Shown here piece by piece: positions 1 to 5,380 of a DNA stretch of 6,328 bases; position 1 is the first letter of the stretch, and each line of letters begins with the position of its first letter. The position numbers and the translations under genes were made by a program. Below the pieces are notes generated by a model, which worked only from the letters and a program-made list of their open reading frames with translations, was not told where the DNA came from and searched no databases. This DNA comes from Aliikangiella sp964411875 (lineage in GTDB: Bacteria; Pseudomonadota; Gammaproteobacteria; Enterobacterales; Kangiellaceae), in the NCBI GenBank assembly GCA_964411875.1, contig CAYPMT010000129.1, positions 1 through 6,328 on the forward strand. Reading direction: 5' to 3'.

Positions 1-324
1 GATTTATCCTATAGCTGGGTACCAGTGAGGGATGATGGAATAGAGTTTTCAGCTCTAGACGAACCAACACTGACCTTTACTGCACCAGAGGTTTCAAATA
101 CAGCTGCTGGTGCGCAATTTGTCTTTTTTGTTACAGTGACCGACTCAAGTGTTGAGCCACCTGTCTCTAAGTCTCAACGTGTTAATGTTCTAGTTAGCTC
201 CTTAGATCAAACAAGTGGAATTGATGATGAGTTTGTTGATGATAGCGGTTCATTTAATCTGGTTTGGATTGCTGGGTTATTACTGTCATTAGCCGTATTC
301 AGAAGGCGAAGTTATAACGTATAA
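1..324 (+). CDS. C-terminal part of a surface protein with PKD/K319-like domain and GlyGly-CTERM-like tail (5' truncated)
   Basis: The reading frame is open from the left edge to TAA at 322-324, so 107 C-terminal residues are visible and the start lies outside the window. Residues 2-66 fit the end of an Ig-like/PKD (K319-type) fold: an LSYSWVPV strand near the beginning, LTFTAPEV in the middle (24-31), and VTVTDS (44-49) followed by a final VNVLV strand (61-65). An acidic linker follows (DDEFVDD, 75-81), then SGS (82-84), a hydrophobic stretch of about 16 residues (85-100) and RRR (101-103). Small residues, one membrane segment and an Arg cluster at the extreme C-terminus are the architecture of GlyGly-CTERM sorting tails, which in gammaproteobacteria are processed by rhombosortase. 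Here SGS stands where GG is usual. The inferred role is an exported, surface-anchored or secreted protein; the enzymatic or adhesive part is upstream and unseen. A hairpin terminator follows 6 bases after the stop. Confidence 0.8.
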   Translation, partial: DLSYSWVPVRDDGIEFSALDEPTLTFTAPEVSNTAAGAQFVFFVTVTDSSVEPPVSKSQRVNVLVSSLDQTSGIDDEFVDDSGSFNLVWIAGLLLSLAVFRRRSYNV

Positions 325-330
325 ATAATG

Positions 331-362
331 AGGGCTTGAACTTAAGCCCTTTAGTTTATTTT
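331..362 (+). terminator. Rho-independent terminator of the surface protein gene
   Basis: A perfect 7-bp stem AGGGCTT (331-337) / AAGCCCT (344-350) with a 6-base loop is followed by the T-rich run TTAGTTTATTTT (351-362). It begins 6 bases after the stop codon at 324, on the same strand, which is the expected place for an intrinsic terminator. Confidence 0.75.
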
Positions 363-377
363 AAGCAGTCTTGTTTT

Positions 378-433
378 AAGCCATATTGTTTGATGAAGTT
401 GTTAAACACCATTTCATCCAATATGGCTTTTTT
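378..433 (+). terminator. Long second hairpin with T-run (terminator-like, or end of a small RNA)
   Basis: AAGCCATATTG (378-388) is perfectly complementary to CAATATGGCTT (419-429). Inside, after a TTT bulge (389-391), GATGAA (392-397) pairs with TTCATC (413-418), leaving a 15-base loop. Six T's (428-433) overlap and follow the outer stem, so on the plus strand it has the form of an intrinsic terminator. It lies about 30 bases after the first terminator, so it is either a backup terminator or the 3' end of an unrecognised short transcript. The minus-strand side lacks an equally good T-run. Confidence 0.55.
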
Positions 434-571
434 ATATTCATGATATCCATGTTTTTGAAGTAATCTATTGATACATAAAACTATTTAGAAACTAATAATA
501 ACTGACTGGATAGAGTTGTTTTTTATTTATATTGTTTTAAAAAGAGGAAAGACAAGTAAAAAAGCTTTTTC

Positions 572-600
572 TAGAAAACACCTAAAGGTTTATGTAAGAT
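572..600 (+). promoter_or_regulatory. Weak candidate sigma-70 promoter of nhaA
   Basis: TAGAAA (572-577, 4 of 6 to TTGACA) and TAAGAT (595-600, 4 of 6 to TATAAT) are separated by 17 bases. This would start a transcript near 607, about 30 bases before the nhaA ATG. An alternative -10, TATAAA at 620-625, has no matching -35 and would give an almost leaderless message. Neither is strong. Confidence 0.25.
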
Positions 601-622
601 AGCTTAAATACGAATAAGCTAT
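599..622. promoter_or_regulatory. Perfect 8-bp inverted repeat ahead of nhaA (operator or leader hairpin)
   Basis: ATAGCTTA (599-606) and TAAGCTAT (615-622) are perfect inverted repeats around an 8-base centre, ending 14 bases before the ATG at 637. The inner bases also satisfy the T-N11-A pattern of LysR-type regulator sites (for example T605 to A617). E. coli nhaA is activated by the LysR-type protein NhaR, so such a site would be sensible, but no nhaR gene is visible here. It could equally act as an mRNA hairpin close to the start codon. Confidence 0.45.
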
Positions 623-636
623 AAAATGGTTTGAGC

Positions 637-1830
637 ATGCAAAATCAATCGTCTTCTTTACTCAGTGATTTTTTTAAGCTTGAGTCTGCGGCTGGAATAG
701 TTCTATTCATAGCGGCGTTACTCGCTATCATTTGTGCAAACACTAGTCTTTTTGTTTACTACCAATTATTACTTTCTACACCGCTTGAGATCCATGTTGG
801 TGATTTTAATATTGCAAAACCATTATTGCTTTGGATTAATGATGGTTTAATGGCTATATTCTTTTTTCTTGTTGGACTTGAGTTAAAGCGAGAATTAATA
901 GAAGGAGAACTTGCTGATAGGCGTAATATTATTTTGCCTGGTATTGGTGCTGTGGGAGGCATGTTTGTTCCTGCAGCTTTTTATGTTTATTTTAATTTTG
1001 ATGATCCAGTTGCATTGAAGGGTTGGGCAATACCTGCAGCAACTGATATCGCTTTTGCACTGGGTGTTTTATCTTTACTTGGTTCACGTGTTCCTATTTC
1101 GATTAAAATATTTTTAACATCATTAGCTATTTTTGATGATATTGGAGCAATTTTAATTATTGCATTTTTTTATACGTCCAAAATTTCATTTCTGGCTCTC
1201 ATTGTTGCGGCATGCTGCATAATAATTTTAATTGTTTTTAATAGAACTAACGTGATAACGCGAGGGCCTTATATTTTAATTGGCTTAATTATGTGGATTG
1301 CGACACTTAAATCTGGTGTTCATGCAACTCTTGCGGGTGTGATTTTAGCTTTGTTTATTCCCATTCGTGACAAGCATAACCCATCTGTTTCACCGCTTAA
1401 AAGTATAGAGCATGATCTTCATTCCGTTGTGGCATTTTTTGTATTGCCTGTTTTTGCTTTTTCTAATGCAGGTATTGATTTTTCAGGTATTACTCTACAA
1501 CAAGTTTTTCATGATGTACCAATCGGTATTGCGTTAGGATTATTTTTAGGAAAACAAATTGGTATATTTGGACTTTGTTGGCTATTTATCAAATTAAAAT
1601 TAGCTCAGTTACCAAGTGGAATGAATTGGGGAGCTCTCTATGCTACATCAGCCTTGTGTGGTATTGGTTTTACCATGAGCTTATTTATTGGTTCATTAGC
1701 TTTTGAAGAGACGGGTGTAAACTTATTATTTGATGAACGACTAGGTATCATTATTGGATCATTGCTGTCAGGTATTGTAGGTTATTTTGTTCTGAGAATA
1801 AGCTTAAAGCCTGAGAAGAATCAAGCTTAG
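637..1830 (+). CDS. nhaA: Na+/H+ antiporter NhaA
   Basis: This is an inner-membrane electrogenic antiporter that exports Na+ (or Li+) in exchange for H+, giving sodium tolerance and pH homeostasis at alkaline pH. The 397-residue protein is close in length to E. coli NhaA (388) and aligns along its whole length. Conserved stretches include LLWINDGLMAIFFFLVGLE, GWAIPAATDIAFALGVL, GSRVPISIKIFL, KSGVHATLAGV and ALCGIGFTMS. The functional residues are present, numbered from Met637: the ion-binding pair Asp167-Asp168 (E. coli 163/164) and Asp137 (133). Also present are Lys306 (300) and the pH-sensing region Glu82 (78), His229 (225), Glu258, His259 and His262 (252/253/256). About twelve hydrophobic segments are visible. 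ATG at 637 is preferred over an in-frame TTG at 631 because NhaA N-termini are short before the SDFFKLESA helix; neither start has a clear Shine-Dalgarno. The stop overlaps the stop of the convergent PhoX-like gene. Confidence 0.97.
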   Translation: MQNQSSSLLSDFFKLESAAGIVLFIAALLAIICANTSLFVYYQLLLSTPLEIHVGDFNIAKPLLLWINDGLMAIFFFLVGLELKRELIEGELADRRNIILPGIGAVGGMFVPAAFYVYFNFDDPVALKGWAIPAATDIAFALGVLSLLGSRVPISIKIFLTSLAIFDDIGAILIIAFFYTSKISFLALIVAACCIIILIVFNRTNVITRGPYILIGLIMWIATLKSGVHATLAGVILALFIPIRDKHNPSVSPLKSIEHDLHSVVAFFVLPVFAFSNAGIDFSGITLQQVFHDVPIGIALGLFLGKQIGIFGLCWLFIKLKLAQLPSGMNWGALYATSALCGIGFTMSLFIGSLAFEETGVNLLFDERLGIIIGSLLSGIVGYFVLRISLKPEKNQA

Positions 1831-3683
1831 CTACCAATACGTCCATCATCATCTTTTGTTATAACAATAACTGCAGGTCGAGGTGGAATTTTTTCATCAA
1901 AGTCGGGCCAGCGAGTGGTTGGTTTTTCAAAAGTACTTTTGCCGCCGGGATGTTGAATCGAACAAAATAGGTTTTTTGTGTTTTGTGTAAAGCAAGGACC
2001 ACAAAGCTCTGCGCCTATCGGTGTTCGTAAAAAGCGCTTAGTTAATTGTCGATTAGGGCCTTCAACTTCGCTAACCCAAATGCCATCGGCTACGCCAAAA
2101 TCTTCAGCGCCGTCAGTTGCTATCCAAAGATTGCCTAATGAATCAAAAGTACAATTATCAGGGCTAGCTAGCCAACCATTTTCGGTTGTGTCAGGGTGGT
2201 AGTTTGTTAAGTGATCATTGAGTTTTCCTGCGATCAAAAACATATCCCATTGGAATTCATTGGCTGTGTGATCATCTTTGGGTGGGAGTAGCTCAATAAT
2301 TTGTCCAGCTTGATTATTGGCTCTTGGATTAGCCGCATCAACTTGTTCTTGTTTACGTTCATCATTATTGGTTAGCATGACATAAACACGACTAGTTGTT
2401 GGGTTTGTTTTGACATCTTCGGGTCGATCCATAGGTGTTGCACCTAATAAATCAGCCGCTTTACGAGCATCAATTAAAACATCTCCTTGATTGTTAAAAC
2501 CATTGTTCTTGGTTAAAGGAGCTTTACCATAAACTAAAGGTAACCAAACTACTCTGCCGTCATCATAAAATCGAGCACAATACAATGTGCCTTCATCTAA
2601 CAGATCTAAATTTTCTTGACGGTTATAGGGTTGATATTTATTTTTGCTGACAAATTTATATAAGTACTCAAACTTTTCATCATCACCACAATAAGCAATA
2701 ACATGTTTATCCTGATTAATAAAAATATTACAGCCTTCATGTTTAAAGCGACCCAAAGCTGTTCGCTTTTTTGGCGTAGAGTTTGGATTATAAGGATCAA
2801 TTTCAACAACCCAGCCAGCATGAAACGGTTCATTAGGTTGTTTGTTCATATCCCAACGAGAATAGTGGCGAGACCAACTTTTCTTGGCTCTTTGTTTCAT
2901 GCCAAAGCGTTTATGACTTTCTTTTTCAGAACTGTTTGAGTAGTCGCCAGAAAACATAGAATCAACATTTTCTTCACCACTTAGAATAGTTCCCCAAGGT
3001 GTAATCCCTCCGGAGCAATTACCATAAGTACCTAAAGTATCAATACCATCGGATGATATTGCAGTGACTAAACGTTGATTACCTGAGGCAGGGCCAGATA
3101 GTTTCATGGGGGTGTGTGGTGTAATGCGGCGCGTATAATTTGAGTTTTTAATGACGTGCCATTGATTATTTTTTTTCTTAACCTCTATTACCGACATACC
3201 GTGAGCCATAATATCAATATTAGTTTGATCCAAAGTTAATTCAGTTTTATCCGGTGAGTTAGGAAACATTAATGTGGGATTAGTATATTCATGATTAATA
3301 ACTAACAAACCATGCTCAGATTGTTCTGTTTCGCTGGTTAAAGGTAAAAATCCAATAAAGTCATTGTTAAAACCAAATTGTTTTGCTTGTTTAGATGCCG
3401 TTTGTTGGTAGGGGTCAAAGTCTTCGACATCTTCAAAAAGAGGGTCTCCCCAGCGAATTAATACTTGGGATTGATAGCCTACCGGAACCGATAAGTTTTT
3501 ATCTAATCCCTGTGGCAATTCACTAAAAGTGAGCTGAGAGTTTGTTGGTTTATTTGCTGGCTCTTTATCCCAAATACATCCTGTAAGAAAACTAGATGCA
3601 CTGAGCATAGCCCCTTGTTGTAAGACTGAACGACGTGATAGACGTTTACCCAAAATACCTTGAAAGGGTTCTTGTTTATTCAT
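1827..3683 (-). CDS. PhoX-family (DUF839) phosphatase-like Tat lipoprotein
   Basis: The protein has 618 residues, close to the roughly 640 of PhoX enzymes, which are iron/calcium-dependent phosphomonoesterases acting outside the inner membrane. The N-terminus has a twin-arginine signal (SRRSVLQQ, Arg17-Arg18), a hydrophobic core and the lipobox LTGC with Cys36. It should therefore be exported folded by Tat and then lipid-anchored; the residue after Cys is Ile, not Asp, which favours the outer membrane. Family motifs in order are LLVINHEYT (126-134), GNCSGGITPWGTILSGEEN (221-239, holding the Cys and Glu expected to bind iron), FHAGWVVEIDP (287-297), ALGRFKHEGC (309-318) and SPDNCTFDSLGNLWIATDG (507-525). 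ATG at 3683 is chosen because AAGG lies 8 bases upstream; the frame stays open to a TTG at 3722, but that sits almost on the predicted transcription start. The family is secure. Phosphatase activity and substrate are inferred, because many DUF839 proteins are uncharacterised. Confidence 0.92.
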   Translation of the reverse strand: MNKQEPFQGILGKRLSRRSVLQQGAMLSASSFLTGCIWDKEPANKPTNSQLTFSELPQGLDKNLSVPVGYQSQVLIRWGDPLFEDVEDFDPYQQTASKQAKQFGFNNDFIGFLPLTSETEQSEHGLLVINHEYTNPTLMFPNSPDKTELTLDQTNIDIMAHGMSVIEVKKKNNQWHVIKNSNYTRRITPHTPMKLSGPASGNQRLVTAISSDGIDTLGTYGNCSGGITPWGTILSGEENVDSMFSGDYSNSSEKESHKRFGMKQRAKKSWSRHYSRWDMNKQPNEPFHAGWVVEIDPYNPNSTPKKRTALGRFKHEGCNIFINQDKHVIAYCGDDEKFEYLYKFVSKNKYQPYNRQENLDLLDEGTLYCARFYDDGRVVWLPLVYGKAPLTKNNGFNNQGDVLIDARKAADLLGATPMDRPEDVKTNPTTSRVYVMLTNNDERKQEQVDAANPRANNQAGQIIELLPPKDDHTANEFQWDMFLIAGKLNDHLTNYHPDTTENGWLASPDNCTFDSLGNLWIATDGAEDFGVADGIWVSEVEGPNRQLTKRFLRTPIGAELCGPCFTQNTKNLFCSIQHPGGKSTFEKPTTRWPDFDEKIPPRPAVIVITKDDDGRIGS

Positions 3684-3691
3684 ATTGAAGG

Positions 3692-3695
3692 CCTT
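3692..3695 (-). promoter_or_regulatory. Ribosome binding site deciding the PhoX-like start
   Basis: On the minus strand AAGG is followed by an 8-base spacer and ATG at 3683. The longer alternative start, TTG at 3722, has no comparable site and would add 13 residues before the Tat signal. Confidence 0.55.
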
Positions 3696-3730
3696 ACCGT
3701 ATTTTATTGGTAGCGAATTCAAAATAAAAG

Positions 3731-3759
3731 ACTATATTTATATTAAGGTAAAATAGCAA
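3731..3759 (-). promoter_or_regulatory. Probable sigma-70 promoter of the PhoX-like gene
   Basis: Read on the minus strand, TTGCTA (3759-3754, 4 of 6 to TTGACA) is followed after exactly 17 bases by TATAGT (3736-3731, 5 of 6 to TATAAT). Transcription would start near 3724, giving a leader of about 40 bases that carries the AAGG ribosome site before the ATG at 3683. This supports 3683 rather than the TTG at 3722 as the start. Confidence 0.5.
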
Positions 3760-3778
3760 TAGATGAATGTTGACAGTT

Positions 3779-4654
3779 ATGTGTCGTTTTATGACTTATA
3801 GTGGGCCGGTTACTTTTATGTTGCCTTTAGTTTTTCAGGCAGAAAACTCCTTGGTCACACAAAGTAAATTTGCTCAAAAATGCACTAAACCAGTTAATGC
3901 CGATGGTTTTGGTGTTGGCTGGTATGCTGATCATGATGACCCAGAGCCAGCAACCTTTGTGAGTGTTGATCCTGCATGGAGTAATCGTAATTTAAAAATG
4001 ATGTCGACTAAGGTTCTCACTAGTCACTATTTTGCTCATGTGAGAGATGCTTCTGAGAATATGCCTGTCAACCAGGCTAATTGTCATCCCTTTCAAAATG
4101 GGCGATATCTCTGGATGCATAATGGTTTTATTGAAGAGTTTGAGAAAATCAAACGACCTTTAATTAACTTATTATCAGAAAAATCCTATTTTATGCTCCA
4201 AGGCAGTACCGATTCAGAATATGCTTTTGCGCTCTTTATGGATCAGTTGGGTCATAAAGAAAATGCTACGGAAGATGAGTTAGAAGAGGCTTTGTTAAAA
4301 ACGATTCATCAGATTATGCGATTACGTAAAAAATATTCAGCAAATACCGGTGCTTATTTAAATTTTGCAGTGACGGATGGTTGTCATACATTGACAACAC
4401 GTTTTGCTACATCTCAGTCCATCCAACCAGCTTCTTTATTTTATGGGCAAGGTATTTTACAGGATGATGATGGAAAGATTAGTTTTAAAACATTATCAGA
4501 AAACAAAAATAACTGTATTATTATTTGTTCAGAGCCTTTAACTGAAGATAAACAACATTGGCAAAAAGTTGAACGTAATCATCTAGTTAAAGCTAACGGC
4601 AATATCAGTATCAGTCAGGCATTAATTAATTTACCTTATCAAGATCAGTTATAA
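3779..4654 (+). CDS. Class II glutamine amidotransferase (YafJ/EgtC-type Ntn hydrolase)
   Basis: This is a stand-alone N-terminal-nucleophile amidohydrolase domain of 291 residues, predicted to be cytoplasmic. Class II glutamine amidotransferases use the thiol of Cys1, exposed after Met removal. Here MCRF begins exactly at ATG 3779, which is why the in-frame ATG at 3767 (four extra residues, MLTV) is rejected. Family motifs follow in order: NADGFGVGWY (40-49), FAHVRDAS (85-92) with the Arg that contacts substrate, NCHPFQNGRYLWMHNG (101-116) with the conserved Asn-Gly, STDSEYAFALF (143-153), and CIIICSEPLTED (246-257) near the C-terminus. The closest general type is YafJ, of unknown substrate. 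EgtC, which removes glutamate during ergothioneine synthesis, shares the fold, but no egtB or egtD is seen nearby. No synthase domain is fused, so it probably hydrolyses a gamma-glutamyl or amide bond without channelling ammonia. It is divergent from the PhoX-like gene and has no clear ribosome site. Confidence 0.9.
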   Translation: MCRFMTYSGPVTFMLPLVFQAENSLVTQSKFAQKCTKPVNADGFGVGWYADHDDPEPATFVSVDPAWSNRNLKMMSTKVLTSHYFAHVRDASENMPVNQANCHPFQNGRYLWMHNGFIEEFEKIKRPLINLLSEKSYFMLQGSTDSEYAFALFMDQLGHKENATEDELEEALLKTIHQIMRLRKKYSANTGAYLNFAVTDGCHTLTTRFATSQSIQPASLFYGQGILQDDDGKISFKTLSENKNNCIIICSEPLTEDKQHWQKVERNHLVKANGNISISQALINLPYQDQL

Positions 4655-4675
4655 TCGGTAAAACTTCGTAGGGTA

Positions 4676-4714
4676 GCCTTGGAATTGTTCGTTCATTCTA
4701 GTAAGGCGTCTTTT
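4676..4714 (+). terminator. Possible imperfect terminator after the amidotransferase gene
   Basis: GCCTT (4676-4680) pairs with AAGGC (4703-4707). Next to it GGAAT (4681-4685) pairs with ATTCT (4695-4699) with one G-T pair and an AGT bulge. The stem is followed by GTC and TTTT (4711-4714). It lies 22 bases after the stop codon. The bulge and the short T-run make it weaker than the terminator at 331. Confidence 0.4.
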
Positions 4715-4733
4715 AAATTTAAACTCAGGTTTA

Positions 4734-4762
4734 TTGCTAAATGACTTGAAAATTGGTATTCA
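4734..4762 (+). promoter_or_regulatory. Weak candidate promoter of the sigma/FecR operon
   Basis: TTGCTA (4734-4739) is followed after 17 bases by TATTCA (4757-4762), preceded by TG-N as in extended -10 elements. The same -35 word, TTGCTA, appears in the candidate PhoX-like promoter. Transcription would begin near 4769, leaving almost no leader before ATG 4772. The -10 match is poor (3 of 6), so the true promoter may differ, for example one recognised by the ECF sigma itself. Confidence 0.25.
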
Positions 4763-4771
4763 GTATTTTTA

Positions 4772-5380
4772 ATGAGCGGTAAACAAGACAATATTATTCA
4801 CTTTTCTCGTCCAAAGCATAAGACGAGAGATGAATTATTGAAAAGCTTATATAATGAGCAACTTAAGGCATTACGATCTTTTTTATTTTCCCGAGTTAAG
4901 TCATTTGAAGAAATTGAAGATATTATTCAAGAAGTCTTCTCTCGTTTAGCTAAAATTGATAATTTGCATGAGAAGTTATCTTATGGTGCTCGAAGTAGCC
5001 GTGCTTTTTTATTTACTGCGGCGAATAATTACCTGGTTGATATTGAGCGAAAAAAAGCGCTAGAGCGCAATTATCTTTCAGAGAAATCATGGCAGAAAGA
5101 GAGTTTGTTAGTAGAGTCAGAACCTGATGTAATCGTTCAGGCTGAAGAAGAGTTAACGCTTATTAAAGAGTCAATTAGAAAATTACCCGCTAATTGGCGT
5201 AAAGCTTTTGTTCTCAGTCGTTTTGAGCATTTGAGTTATCGCCAGATTGCTGGACAAATGGATATATCAGTAAAAACTGTTGAAAAGTATATTACTTGTT
5301 CATTGGTAGAAATTAGAAACGACAGAGCAAAATCTTATGTTCAAAATCAACAGAAAGCTAAAGGCAAAGACAGTGAGTAG
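4772..5380 (+). CDS. FecI-like ECF RNA polymerase sigma factor
   Basis: The 202-residue protein has the two-domain build of extracytoplasmic-function sigma factors. Region 2 covers about residues 24-95, with EEIEDIIQEVFSRLAK (46-61) binding core polymerase and FLFTAANNYLVDIERKK (79-95) as the -10 recognition helix region. An acidic linker follows (110-130). Region 4 covers about 132-182, with LPANWRKAFVLSRFEHLSYR (138-157) and a helix-turn-helix at about 155-176 that reads the -35. The LPxxxRxxFxLSRxExLSYxxIA pattern and the directly following fecR-like gene place it in the FecI (iron/carbohydrate, TonB-coupled) branch. A basic tail of about 20 residues follows. ATG 4772 is the only possible start: the frame has no other ATG, GTG or TTG back to a stop at 4742. 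It has no Shine-Dalgarno. The target is normally the operon for a TonB-dependent receptor, which is not in this window. Confidence 0.93.
   Translation: MSGKQDNIIHFSRPKHKTRDELLKSLYNEQLKALRSFLFSRVKSFEEIEDIIQEVFSRLAKIDNLHEKLSYGARSSRAFLFTAANNYLVDIERKKALERNYLSEKSWQKESLLVESEPDVIVQAEEELTLIKESIRKLPANWRKAFVLSRFEHLSYRQIAGQMDISVKTVEKYITCSLVEIRNDRAKSYVQNQQKAKGKDSE
5360..5364 (+). promoter_or_regulatory. Ribosome binding site of the FecR-like gene, inside the sigma gene
   Basis: AAAGG lies 8 bases before GTG 5373, within the last codons of the sigma gene. It supports the GTG start and suggests that translation of the regulator is coupled to that of the sigma factor. Confidence 0.6.

Larger units (their letters stand above)
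325..636. other. Intergenic region between the surface protein gene and nhaA
   Basis: This 312-base gap has no convincing gene. Its left third holds two hairpins (331-362 and 378-433). Its middle (about 440-540) is AT-rich with nothing recognisable. Its right part (559-622) is packed with short palindromes next to the nhaA start. A start-less open frame on the minus strand (356-484) was considered and not accepted as a gene. Confidence 0.7.
3684..3778. promoter_or_regulatory. Shared divergent promoter region
   Basis: These 95 bases separate the starts of the PhoX-like gene (-) and the amidotransferase gene (+). The minus-strand promoter is reasonable (3731-3759). On the plus strand only a -10-like TAAAAT (3749-3754) is seen, without a good -35, and there is no Shine-Dalgarno at a normal distance from ATG 3779. 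The plus-strand -10 overlaps the -35 end of the minus promoter, so RNA polymerase could probably occupy only one of them at a time. Confidence 0.4.

Noticed and set aside
378..433. Known Na+/Li+ riboswitch of the nhaA or DUF1646 type
   Set aside because: The region shows only a simple hairpin and lies over 200 bases from the nhaA start. I see none of the multi-stem conserved layout expected of those classes, and cannot run a covariance model.
759..962. 67-codon minus-strand open frame inside nhaA
   Set aside because: It lies wholly within the well-conserved nhaA coding sequence, has no family resemblance and is a shadow of the real gene.
1978..2202. Plus-strand open frame of 74 codons opposite the PhoX-like gene
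   Set aside because: It is antisense to strongly conserved DUF839 motifs and its product shows no recognisable domain.
2606..2939. Two further open frames (2606-2833 minus, 2703-2939 plus) within the PhoX-like gene
   Set aside because: Both overlap the FHAGWVVEIDP / FKHE core of the real protein in other frames and have no domain or ribosome site.
3684..3722. TTG at 3722 as start of the PhoX-like gene
   Set aside because: It lies at the predicted transcription start, has no ribosome site, and adds 13 residues before a normal-length Tat signal. ATG 3683 has AAGG at 8 bases.
3760..3777. Pho box upstream of the PhoX-like gene
   Set aside because: Only one half-site, CTGTCA on the minus strand, is present; the second half-site 11 bases on is a poor match and its placement relative to the -10 is wrong.
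3767..3778. ATG at 3767 as start of the amidotransferase
   Set aside because: It would put MLTV ahead of the catalytic cysteine. Class II enzymes need Cys directly after the removed Met, so ATG 3779 is correct.
3779..4654. Assignment of the amidotransferase as EgtC (ergothioneine pathway)
   Set aside because: The fold is shared, but no egtB, egtD or other ergothioneine gene is adjacent, and the visible motifs are common to all YafJ/EgtC-type proteins.
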